Assembly: GCF_052119585.1 (NCBI RefSeq) | Contig: NZ_JBGQOJ010000015.1 | Coordinates: 1 to 64,000, forward strand | Direction: 5' to 3' | Source of the DNA: JBGQOJ01 sp052119585 | GTDB taxonomy: Bacteria > Pseudomonadota > Alphaproteobacteria > Rhodobacterales > Rhodobacteraceae | DNA length: 64,000 bases | Made by a program: the position numbers and the translations under genes | Notes under the pieces: generated by a model | What the model was told of the DNA's origin: nothing | Databases searched by the model: none | The model's input: the letters and a program-made list of their open reading frames with translations, nothing else | Part shown: positions 1 through 7,572 of the stretch, one piece after another | Position numbering within the stretch: the stretch's first letter is position 1 | Layout: every line of letters starts with the position of its first letter

Positions 1-2
1 GT

Positions 3-227
3 TCGGTTTGTCATGGCAGGGACGGGATCAGCAAAGACCCCGAGGTCCCAAGCCTTGCCGGCCAGCCAGAACTTTACCTGCGAAAATCCATCGAGGATTT
101 CCAAAAGGGAAACCGGGAGGATCGGCGTATGACCATGATGGCCAAGCCGCTCACCGCAGCCGAGATTGCCGATCTCGCCGCATGGTTTTCAGCCATCAAG
201 ATCACAGTTGAACTGCCAACTTTCTGA
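3..227 (+). CDS. c-type cytochrome, C-terminal part (cut by window edge)
   Basis: A frame open from the left edge ends with TGA at 225-227 and gives about 74 residues. It begins S-V-C-H-G, the second half of a CxxCH haem-binding site whose first Cys lies outside the window. It continues with GISKDPEVPSLAGQ, a run containing Met residues (MTMMA) that can supply the sixth haem ligand, and a closing helix LTAAEIADLAAWFSAI. This layout is that of a small class I periplasmic cytochrome c or the last domain of a diheme one. The redox partner is unknown because the rest of the gene is missing. The family call is firm, the specific role is not. Confidence 0.8.
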   Translation, partial: SVCHGRDGISKDPEVPSLAGQPELYLRKSIEDFQKGNREDRRMTMMAKPLTAAEIADLAAWFSAIKITVELPTF

Positions 228-252
228 ATCGCGACGGAACAAGTTGAGGCCA

Positions 253-284
253 GCCGTCCCCAAGGTTTTCGCTACGGGGACGGC
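253..284 (+). terminator. possible terminator hairpin after the cytochrome gene
   Basis: GCCGTCCCC at 253-261 pairs with GGGGACGGC at 276-284 across a 14-base loop, 26 bases after the cytochrome stop. No T-run follows, so it is either a weak intrinsic terminator or an RNA 3' end stabiliser. Confidence 0.4.
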
Positions 285-381
285 GTCAATCGCTGATCAG
301 AACTAAGTGGAGGTGGGAGCCGTCGCGCCGGGGGATGTCGAGCCACCACACGTCTAGACGGCAAAGGTTGAGAAGAGTCGT

Positions 382-567
382 TCACGCCGCTCGGCTTGAA
401 TCATCAAAGATACGTCGCAGCCCCTGAACGAGCGACAACGCAGGTCTGGGATCACTGTTGTTCGAGGCAAGCCGGATCAGGTCGATCCATGCCCGCTCGT
501 TCTCAGTAAACGGCACCTCTGATGGCAGCCGAAATCCAACCGCTTTTTCTGTGTGATTGCCAGTCAT
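382..567 (-). CDS. small protein of unknown function, partner of the HTH gene
   Basis: 61 residues. Its ATG (565-567) overlaps the TGA of the upstream HTH gene as ATGA, so the two are probably translationally coupled. The protein has no signal peptide or membrane segment. Its centre, ENERAWIDLIRLASNNSDP, closely matches the C-terminal segment of the neighbouring HTH protein (NEVAWLLELRDASNHSDP). About 15 of 35 aligned positions are identical by eye. It therefore looks like a free-standing copy of the regulator's C-terminal module, perhaps a dimerisation or antagonist subunit. That role is inference. I do not recognise the family. Confidence 0.6.
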   Translation of the reverse strand: MTGNHTEKAVGFRLPSEVPFTENERAWIDLIRLASNNSDPRPALSLVQGLRRIFDDSSRAA

Positions 568-968
568 TTCCCGAACACCCCGCGTAGCGCTGTCCGCCCT
601 TTACTCGTCAGGCTAGGGTCAGAATGATTGGAGGCATCTCTCAGCTCCAACAGCCACGCGACCTCGTTCCGCGTGACAACCGTGCCGAATATTTCCTCCA
701 CAGACTGCGCCGTGGTATCGCCTCCCAGCTGCTCAAGGGCGAGCTTGAAGAGATAGGCTGCGTCACACTCCAACGCTTTCGCCAATCCTGCCACACGGTC
801 AAGCGGCAGCTTGCTAGAGCCGTTCTTCAGCATGGCCAGCATGTTCGGATTGATGAACCCTGCATCCGTCGCAATTTCGATCTGCGATTTGCGAGGGCGC
901 AGTTCGAGAATGCGTTTTTCAAGGAATTTTACCAGTCGCGTATCGGCATGTGGGCGGCTCTTAGACAT
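564..968 (-). CDS. HTH (XRE-like) transcriptional regulator
   Basis: 134 residues from ATG at 966-968. The frame runs on upstream to 1217, but that extension has no regulator-like sequence. Residues about 15-70 (RPRKSQIEIATDAGF, then NPNMLAMLKNG, then PLDRVAGLAKAL) read as a lambda-repressor-like helix-turn-helix with the usual 'L..LA.AL..d...L' tail. The C-terminal about 40 residues form a second module that recurs in the next gene downstream. Such small Cro/CI-like proteins are common in prophages and islands. The DNA target and signal are unknown. An alternative view is the antitoxin of an atypical toxin-antitoxin pair. Confidence 0.7.
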   Translation of the reverse strand: MSKSRPHADTRLVKFLEKRILELRPRKSQIEIATDAGFINPNMLAMLKNGSSKLPLDRVAGLAKALECDAAYLFKLALEQLGGDTTAQSVEEIFGTVVTRNEVAWLLELRDASNHSDPSLTSKGRTALRGVFGK

Positions 969-1716
969 CGGTTTGTTCGCTTTCAATTGAGAATGCAGCG
1001 TGTCGTTGCTGCTTGCTTCAATTATAGCGCTGCGCTGCTGGGGACCTGCGGGAGCAGCATGGGAAGATGTGTCGGCATAGGTTGCGGTTGATTTCACACG
1101 GAGAAGAGCTGACAGCGCTTTGGCGCAGTGTCGCCGACTTTGATGAACTGGGCGGAAAGTGTGAGTTCGCTGCACGTGCAAGGGCATCCTGCAAAAGACA
1201 TGAAAGCGGCCATTCACGGCTCAGGTTCAATGCCCCCATGCTGCTCCAAGCACCAAGGTCAGCAACGTGCAGATAGCGCCATTTGCAAAGTTGCAAATTA
1301 CGGTCTCCTTTCACGGCGCGACCGGCCCTGACCTGCCGTTCGCGGACAGTCTCCGCACTTCGGCGCAGCTTCCGTATTGCTGCCATTCGTGCGTCTCGCA
1401 GCATTTTCGCAGGATGAAGGACCGCAGTCCGGACTTTCCGGGTCTTAATCCCAAGGCCGCTTTCAGCTCAGGACAAAAACCGTCGTTTTTGTCCACGACT
1501 CCAACTCCCCGGGCCTACTGCGTTCGGTCCGCCAACATGGTCCATGCAAACCAGCAAACCAGGTAGATAGGCCGAGACTATAGCGCCATCGGGTTACAAC
1601 TAGCGATCTGTGTATCTCATAAGATATTATATAAACACTAAATATAACAAGATTATAGATTGACTATGGGCCGCGCAGGACGCCTACAATTTAAAAGTAT
1701 AAATGGAGCGCCGCGC
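969..1716. other. gene-poor stretch and curli-operon upstream region
   Basis: About 750 bases without a supportable gene. Short open frames on both strands lack recognisable protein sequence and plausible ribosome sites. 1598-1700 is strikingly AT-rich (for example ATATTATATAAACACTAAATATAACA around 1625-1650, given here only as its position) and is the probable promoter and regulatory region of the curlin gene. A GGAG ribosome site sits at about 1705-1708. Confidence 0.5.
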
Positions 1717-3852
1717 ATGTCCCCTAATTCTTTTTTCCTGACCTCCGGGTCCATGTTGGCCTTAGTGCTGGCTAGCAGCGTCCAGGCTGAGCCTGTCGTT
1801 GACCCCGCACAATGCGCCGTGGATGCCGTGGATTGCATCGTGATCACGCAAAGCGCAGATTCCGAGGCCGTAAGTGAGCCCGGCGTCGCGGCCAATACCG
1901 CCGATGTCACGCTGGATGGCACGCAGACAACCATTCTGGCCTATGAGGGTGTTGCCCAGTCGGGCAATGGCAATGCGGCCACATTCGACATTACTGGCGA
2001 CCAGAACACTTTTCTTTTCGCGCAAACGGGTAATTCGCTGCTCGCGATCACCGTGAACGGCGGCGCAAACACTGTCGGGCTATTCGAACTGGGCGGCGTT
2101 GCCGACCGGCTGGCCAGCCTGACGCTGGATGTCGCAGGGGATGCGAACACAGTCGATATCTTGTCGCAGCGGGCCGCGATCGCGGCGGATTTGCTCGACA
2201 TCGAAATTCTGGGCATGAACAACATTCTGGAAGTGAAATTCGAGGATTATGCCAAGATTCTGACCAGCATCATGGGCGATGGCAACACCGCCAAGATTGC
2301 CCAGAATACCCAGATTCTGGCCTCGGGCAGCAGTGCGGTCACGCTGATGATCCAAGGCGCGGAAAGCACCAATAACATTGTCAACATCTTGCAGAACGGC
2401 CTGCGCCAAACCGTTGATGCCAGCCTGAACGGGTCACAAAACACGCTTGATCTGGTCCAGGACGGGCCGGCAAGCATGGATAACAGGATCGATGTTTCGC
2501 TGTCCGGGATAGCCAATGCTGCCGTCATCGCCCAGACAGGGGCCGCACTCGAAACCTCGCTTGACCTGACGGGCGCCGAAAGCCGGAACAACATTGTCAA
2601 CATCGGGCAAGGCGGCATGTCTTCCAGCGTCGCTGTCATCCTGAACGGGGCAGACAACAGGCTTGATCTGCTCCAAGCCTTCGACGTAGACTTCATCTTC
2701 GGCTTTGATAACAGGATGGATGTCAAGCTTTCGGGGATCGGCAACGATGCCTCGATCAGCCACATGGGGAGAGACAACGCCACCAGCCTCGACCTGGAAG
2801 GCGACGATAACACCCTGGACATCGCGCAGCGGCTTTTCACAAACGTCGGCGTGGTGCAGCGCGGCAGTTCCAACCTGATTACCCTTAATATCGATACTGA
2901 ACAGAACGCGCTTTTCGATCTGCGCGGCGACAGGAACGACATTGATCTGCGGATCGGCAGGGGCAGGTTTGACTACTATTGGTCTGAACCCAGCCGGGTC
3001 ATGACCATTGCTGGCAATGACAACCATGTCAGGCAGTTCGTTGACGGAATGGAAAGTGGCCGCAGCAAGGTTGTTATCGCCGGGGATGGAAACACCTATG
3101 ATATGACGGAATTCGGCTTCGATCCGGGTTCAGACGATGGAAGCGGGGTGCTGCGGGAGACTGTTGACATTCTCGGGTCTGGAAACAACTTGTCGTTTCA
3201 TAATTTCGATAGCTTTGGCGGCAACCTGGCGCTTGATGCGAGGGTGCGTGGCAATTTGAACAGCGTCGGCATGGATCAGTCGGTGGGGCTTTCTGTCGAC
3301 GTCGAAGGGTTCGCGAACCAGATGCGTTTCGACCGGGTCCGGGCCGCTGATTATGGTTTCCGTGCCGTGGGCGACAATAACATCGTCGACATCAGGGATT
3401 CTGTCCTGAAAAATTCGGCGACATGGATCCTGGGCAATGACAACGTGCTGAATGCCTATGGCCTGGCCCCGCGCGAGTTTCACAACGAGATCGCCGGCGA
3501 CAGCAATTGGATCACGTTCAACGATTTTGCCGGGATCAGCGAGATGTTCGCCTATCAGACGGTGATCGCAGGCTCGCAAAACGTTCTGACGGTTGGGTCG
3601 GCGCATGAGGGCACCTATGATCCTGCCGATTATGTCGGCACAGTCATGCTGCTGGGGGATCGCAACGCGGTGTCGGTGACCCATGGGCTGGCCTCGTTCG
3701 ATGTGAACCTTGTCGGCAGCGACCACAAATTCGACGTATCCTATGACCCGGCGCTGAACGCCTATACCCATGCGGTTACGGCGGTGGGGTCGGGGTCGGC
3801 GGTGTTCACGTCCGAAAATGGCGTTGTCACGATCACACGCTCTGGTGCCTGA
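1717..3852 (+). CDS. large secreted curlin-repeat protein (curli subunit-like)
   Basis: 711 residues from ATG 1717, chosen because GGAG lies 8 bases upstream and the protein then opens with a classical signal peptide (hydrophobic LALVLASSVQA, cleavage near residue 24). An upstream in-frame start at 1660 would bury the signal. The mature chain is a long array of degenerate curlin-like units, G-x-x-N-x-[hydrophobic]-x-[hydrophobic]-x-Q, for example LNGSQNTLDLVQ, LSGIANAAVIAQ, LEGDDNTLDIAQ and GSSNLITLNI. Regular beta-strand stacking is expected, as in CsgA/CsgB amyloid, but those proteins are near 150 residues, so this one is several-fold longer. It sits one base upstream of csgG and is presumably exported through it. 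It could nucleate fibres, form them, or act as a single giant adhesin. Confidence 0.85.
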   Translation: MSPNSFFLTSGSMLALVLASSVQAEPVVDPAQCAVDAVDCIVITQSADSEAVSEPGVAANTADVTLDGTQTTILAYEGVAQSGNGNAATFDITGDQNTFLFAQTGNSLLAITVNGGANTVGLFELGGVADRLASLTLDVAGDANTVDILSQRAAIAADLLDIEILGMNNILEVKFEDYAKILTSIMGDGNTAKIAQNTQILASGSSAVTLMIQGAESTNNIVNILQNGLRQTVDASLNGSQNTLDLVQDGPASMDNRIDVSLSGIANAAVIAQTGAALETSLDLTGAESRNNIVNIGQGGMSSSVAVILNGADNRLDLLQAFDVDFIFGFDNRMDVKLSGIGNDASISHMGRDNATSLDLEGDDNTLDIAQRLFTNVGVVQRGSSNLITLNIDTEQNALFDLRGDRNDIDLRIGRGRFDYYWSEPSRVMTIAGNDNHVRQFVDGMESGRSKVVIAGDGNTYDMTEFGFDPGSDDGSGVLRETVDILGSGNNLSFHNFDSFGGNLALDARVRGNLNSVGMDQSVGLSVDVEGFANQMRFDRVRAADYGFRAVGDNNIVDIRDSVLKNSATWILGNDNVLNAYGLAPREFHNEIAGDSNWITFNDFAGISEMFAYQTVIAGSQNVLTVGSAHEGTYDPADYVGTVMLLGDRNAVSVTHGLASFDVNLVGSDHKFDVSYDPALNAYTHAVTAVGSGSAVFTSENGVVTITRSGA

Positions 3853-3853
3853 C

Positions 3854-4681
3854 ATGCAAAGACAAGGATACGGCCGGGCGCAGCGCCTGCGCCCGCTGCT
3901 GGCCGCACTCTGCCTTGTGGGGCTTGCAGGTTGTGCTGTGCCCCCCGATGCGGTCGTGCCGGTGCCACCGGCACTGGCCTTTGCGCCGATCGCGCCGCCG
4001 CTGGTGGTCGCGGTCATCGCAATCGAGGACAAGACCGGCAGCACCCGCCCCTCGGGCAGCCAGAATTATGCCGATCCGTCGCGCGCGGTCAGCCAGGGGG
4101 CTGTCGAAATTCTCAAGCATCTGCTGGGGCAGGCGCCGTTTGACCAAGCCTATGACCAGATGGACCGGCAGAACCTGGCCGAGTTGTTGACCGAACGGCG
4201 GATCGCCGAACAGTTTAACCTGAAACGCAAGGAAAGCGCGGGCCTGCCCCCCGCCGACACCGTGCTGGGCACACTGATGGCTCCCATGGTCGAGGGGTTG
4301 ATCGCGATCAACGAATTGCGCCCGGTCGATTACCTGCTGTCGGGCGCGGTTGTGGGCTATGATCCCAATATCACCGATGACGGCTATGGACTGATGGTCA
4401 ACGGCGTCGGCGTGACCGAACGTCGCCGCACCGACCGGATCAGCGTCGTGCTTTACATGACCGATGTGCAGTCGGGCCGTGTGGTGGCCAGCGCCCACAA
4501 GCAGACGACCGTCGGCGCCACGCTGCGCAAGCTTTCGGCCATGGGCTATCCGGTAACGGATCTGCTGATCGAGATCGAGGGCGGCCGCGCTGTCAATGAT
4601 GCTGTCACAGACGAGCTGTTCGCGGCCTTCTATCTGGCGCTGGTCGATCTGACCGGGCAAATGCGCGAGATCCGGTCATGA
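3854..4681 (+). CDS. csgG: curli secretion channel lipoprotein CsgG
   Basis: 275 residues from ATG 3854, one base after the curlin stop. The longer frame from 3770 would overlap the curlin gene. A lipoprotein signal with lipobox L-A-G-C places the acylated Cys at residue 27. The body follows CsgG: VAVIAIEDKTG, SQGAVEILKHLLGQA, the DRQNLAELLTERRIAEQF segment, DYLLSGAVVGYD, and a C-terminal VDL-x-GQ region. CsgG forms the nonameric outer-membrane channel that exports unfolded curlin subunits (type VIII secretion). The last four bases overlap csgF (ATGA), so the two are coupled. Confidence 0.93.
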   Translation: MQRQGYGRAQRLRPLLAALCLVGLAGCAVPPDAVVPVPPALAFAPIAPPLVVAVIAIEDKTGSTRPSGSQNYADPSRAVSQGAVEILKHLLGQAPFDQAYDQMDRQNLAELLTERRIAEQFNLKRKESAGLPPADTVLGTLMAPMVEGLIAINELRPVDYLLSGAVVGYDPNITDDGYGLMVNGVGVTERRRTDRISVVLYMTDVQSGRVVASAHKQTTVGATLRKLSAMGYPVTDLLIEIEGGRAVNDAVTDELFAAFYLALVDLTGQMREIRS

Positions 4682-5082
4682 GGGTCTGCGCCGCCGTCCT
4701 GATCGCCCTGCTGCCGGTTGCCGCTGGCGCCGGACAGCTGGAATTTTCCTTTGTAAATCCGTCTTTTGGTGGCAATCCCATGAACGGTGCGATGCTGATG
4801 TCGCGTGCCGATAAGTTCCGTCCCAGCAACCCGGTGGTAAAGGATATTAAGACCCAAGCCGATTATTTCATCGAGCAGTTGCAGCGGCGCACACTGTCGA
4901 GCCTTGCCACCGCGCTGTTGTCAGATCTGTCCGATCCCTCTGGGTCAGCCGAGGGGTCTTATGTCTTTGAGGATTTCACGCTCGATTATGTCCGCGAGAA
5001 CGACATGATCCGCCTGCTGATCGACGACGGCCTGCAGATCCTTACGATCGAACTGCCCTCTTATGCCTTCGATGCCGAGTAG
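4678..5082 (+). CDS. csgF: curli assembly factor CsgF
   Basis: 134 residues with a short signal peptide (LIALLPVAAGAG). The mature N terminus QLEFSFVNPSFGGNPMNG is the CsgF hallmark segment that inserts into the CsgG pore. The rest (QLQRRTLSSLATALL, then GSYVFEDFTLDYV and a beta-rich tail LQILTIELPSY) matches CsgF in order and length. CsgF caps the channel on the outer surface and couples secretion to nucleation. The start overlaps the csgG stop. No csgE, csgB or csgD is found beside it, and a long gene-poor stretch follows. Confidence 0.92.
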   Translation: MRVCAAVLIALLPVAAGAGQLEFSFVNPSFGGNPMNGAMLMSRADKFRPSNPVVKDIKTQADYFIEQLQRRTLSSLATALLSDLSDPSGSAEGSYVFEDFTLDYVRENDMIRLLIDDGLQILTIELPSYAFDAE

Positions 5083-5957
5083 AATGCAGATTCATAATAG
5101 CTCATCCAGAGGCGTGATGAAGTGATGATCCGACCCTGTTAGCTTGGGTGCCAATACCGCATCGAAGGTCGCCTTTCCCGACGGAATCTGGGTCAGGCTA
5201 CACCATCTTTCGCGGTTCGCGACAGTAAAACGAAATGCGAGCCAAGCGGCGTTGGCCGAGCTACTTTGGTGGCAGGATGTAGTCTGATCCTATCTGGGCC
5301 GATATCGGTCGTTTCTGTCCCTCGTTGGCCACTTCAGCGTCTTCGTCACGTTAGCACGGTCAGAACCCCCGAGCAAAACCCAACCCGTTTTGGAACGTTT
5401 GTGGCTGATCGCAGTAGCGCGCCGTTCACTGCGTCCCGGCAAATTTGCAAGGACGGCGTGCAGCCGACCTGCGACAACGCAGCGTAATGCCCGCGTTCGT
5501 CATGGGTTAAATGTCGGCTTTCTACCCCGATGCATATCCGATTCGCAGCTACGGCGAATGTCCGGAGTCCGCCCTTTCTTGCCGTTCCCTTCGGCTTTGT
5601 CTGGACCAAGTGTGATCTGCATGTTGGGCGGAAAAGAGACCTTCGCTGCGGCCGCAAGAGCAACCTTATCACCTGCTGCAAGCAGATATTCCTAATAGAA
5701 CCCAGATTGGCACCCTTGGTAGGCACGACCGGCCTTCTTGCCAATTTGGTTAGGTGCAATAGCAGTGTGCAGATGCTCACCGCTTTGCTTCGTTGGTCCA
5801 AATGAACGGGTTTTCAGATACACGCGCACGGAGTAAAGATCCAAAGGCAACTTTAAGATCGATACGCTATGTCCTGAAGTTCAGAACCGTTGTTAGCAAT
5901 CAGCGAAAAAAATAAGTTTTAGTGGAAATAACCTTTCTTGCAGTTGGAGTTTGAGCA
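5083..5957. other. gene-poor stretch with possible decayed coding remnants
   Basis: Roughly 875 bases with no credible intact gene. On the minus strand, 5092-5283 stays open in a frame that reads protein-like (for example FRFTVANRERW, then TGSDHHFITPLDELL ending at 5092) but has no start and a stop just upstream. It may be the tail of a dead gene. The words AATGTCGGCTTT (near 5509) and AATGTCCGGAGTCCGCC (near 5564) resemble one another and AATGTCCGCTTT near 6756. Short recurring intergenic words of this type may be repeat debris. Confidence 0.4.
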
Positions 5958-6743
5958 GTGGGCGCGAAAGAAGACCTTGGCTACGGGGATGACATTATTT
6001 CCTCAATGGAGAATTGGGGTGAGAAGACGCTGGCGCCAGTATCAATTCTTATGGGGAAACACGCGGAGCAATGCGCTAAGAATCGGGAAAAATTCAAAGA
6101 AAATGATATTGTTCTGACCCAAGCGCACGCGTCGGCTTGCAGTGCATTTCTAAACTTTATCTCACGTTGTTGTGGAAAACAATTTGATGAGGTGACCGGT
6201 GATCCGGCGCAACAGCTTGATCTGATAACACACTTTATACACGGCATAAATCTTTGTGAAATAGCGATTGTTGAGGGACTCTACACCCAGGCTGCTACCC
6301 TTCTGAGACAGGAGCATGAGTTGATCTCAGCGGTGCAGGAACTTGGGATCTCGAAACGAAAAGACGGCAAGACGCCACATGCAACCGTCGGGCGGCTAAA
6401 AAACATGGGAAAGGTCTATGGTGAACTGAGCGGGGCAGCGCATGTTTCTCAATCCCACCTCATGCACGACATAATCGCGACGGAGATAGGCGACCGAAAA
6501 GGGCCGTCTGTAGTCCCACTATTTCATCGTGAACTTGCGCGGAACCTGTATGCTCTGCATGTGTCTTATATTTGCCAGATGACTTTAATCACAGACGATG
6601 TTCACGGCGCACTTGGAATTGGAAATCTTCTTGACGAGGAAAAATCCCTCCTCGTAGTCGCAACAAAGATTCTACACGACGAGGGCTTGATTGAAATTGA
6701 AGTGGATAAAGTTGGTGAGGCTTTTATGAAAGGAGTTTCCTAA
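5958..6743 (+). CDS. all-helical cytosolic protein of unknown function
   Basis: 261 residues from GTG 5958 with GGAG eight bases upstream (5946-5949). There is no signal peptide or membrane span. The predicted content is almost wholly helical, including IHGINLCEIAIVEGLYTQAATLLRQEHELISAVQEL, quoted here only as a segment around residues 95-130. This reminds me of HEPN/DUF5677-like proteins, but that is a weak impression and the catalytic RxxxxH of HEPN RNases is not obvious. Base composition is visibly more AT-rich than the core genes to the right. It lies on the tRNA-Ser/integrase side of the window, so recent acquisition is plausible. Function is not assigned. Confidence 0.6.
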   Translation: MGAKEDLGYGDDIISSMENWGEKTLAPVSILMGKHAEQCAKNREKFKENDIVLTQAHASACSAFLNFISRCCGKQFDEVTGDPAQQLDLITHFIHGINLCEIAIVEGLYTQAATLLRQEHELISAVQELGISKRKDGKTPHATVGRLKNMGKVYGELSGAAHVSQSHLMHDIIATEIGDRKGPSVVPLFHRELARNLYALHVSYICQMTLITDDVHGALGIGNLLDEEKSLLVVATKILHDEGLIEIEVDKVGEAFMKGVS

Positions 6744-6918
6744 AAGCTCCCGACGAATGTCCGCTTTGCGGGCTGCACGCGCAGCATTACGAATGGATGA
6801 TGAACGGCAGCAAAGGGCCGCCTTGCCTACCCTGCGGCACAGAGTCGGACAGAAGAGGCCCTGTCCATCGACGTCTCAATCAAGCCTAGTCAAACTTGCG
6901 TTTTTCATGGTCGCTGCT

Positions 6919-7221
6919 TTACATTTTCCGAAGGTATGCCCAGGAGACATACCCCTTAAGCCCACGCGCCCGATCTAACGAAACGCTGCACCAGCGGGTG
7001 CCACCGGTCTGCTCGCAGCTCTGGACGCGCAACACCGTTCCGTTTGGAAGACCTACGATCACAATATAGCCGATTCCAGGCCCCGCGCGCATTTTCAGCA
7101 TGTCATCGCCCTCGACGCCAAAGACCTCGTAGCGTCCGAGCGAGGCCGCCGTTGCAGGTTCAGCACCCAATACGGCTCCCAGCACAACGACCGCCAGCGC
7201 GACAAAGATGTCTCTGCGCAT
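6919..7221 (-). CDS. exported bacterial SH3-domain protein
   Basis: 100 residues from ATG at 7219-7221, preceded by AGGAG at good spacing. The longer frame to 7269 lacks this. An N-terminal signal peptide (FVALAVVVLGAVLGAEPATA) is followed by one bacterial SH3 domain: DMLKMRAGPGIGYIVIVGLPNGT, quoted by its key residues M-R-A-G-P-G, two Cys (SCEQTGGTRWC), and the closing GLKGYVSWAYLRK. Such periplasmic SH3b domains bind cell-wall peptides or act as adaptors. The two Cys probably form a disulfide. It is short for the family and stands alone, and its partner is unknown. Confidence 0.75.
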   Translation of the reverse strand: MRRDIFVALAVVVLGAVLGAEPATAASLGRYEVFGVEGDDMLKMRAGPGIGYIVIVGLPNGTVLRVQSCEQTGGTRWCSVSLDRARGLKGYVSWAYLRKM

Positions 7222-7386
7222 TGCTTTCTCCTGTTTTCTACGTCGGCTATACCACCTTAAAATCGGCATAGCACAATCAGGTTTTCCGGCTTCTGACAGA
7301 TTTTTAAATTAATTTGCGTCAAAAACACGCATCCCTCGAAATTCTTGCTATAAGGAACTGTGTCAACAGAACAAGGCGGCACACCA

Positions 7387-7572
7387 ATGGCGAAATCTGA
7401 TCCGGAACGACTGCGAATTGCCATTGCCAAGGTCGCCAAGCTGGTGCTTGAAGATGAGCTCTACATGCCTGTTTTCATCAGGCTCGAGGCAGAAATAGCA
7501 GCAACAAAAACGATGGATGACGACTTGAGCCGTGCGCGCTCAATCGCGGCCCTTCACAACGCCAGGGCTTGA
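7387..7572 (+). CDS. small hypothetical protein beside the integrase
   Basis: 61 residues from ATG 7387. A GTG 27 bases upstream is also in frame. The sequence is charged and helical (LRIAIAKVAKLVLEDE, then FIRLEAEIAA), with no known motif. Its 3' end overlaps the convergent integrase gene by 19 bases. Small accessory proteins of this kind often accompany integrases in islands, but I cannot name it. Confidence 0.5.
   Translation: MAKSDPERLRIAIAKVAKLVLEDELYMPVFIRLEAEIAATKTMDDDLSRARSIAALHNARA

Noticed and set aside
1267..1566. 99-codon plus-strand frame upstream of the curlin gene
   Set aside because: No ribosome site, no known motif, and overlapping frames on the other strand are equally good. 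Treated as non-coding.
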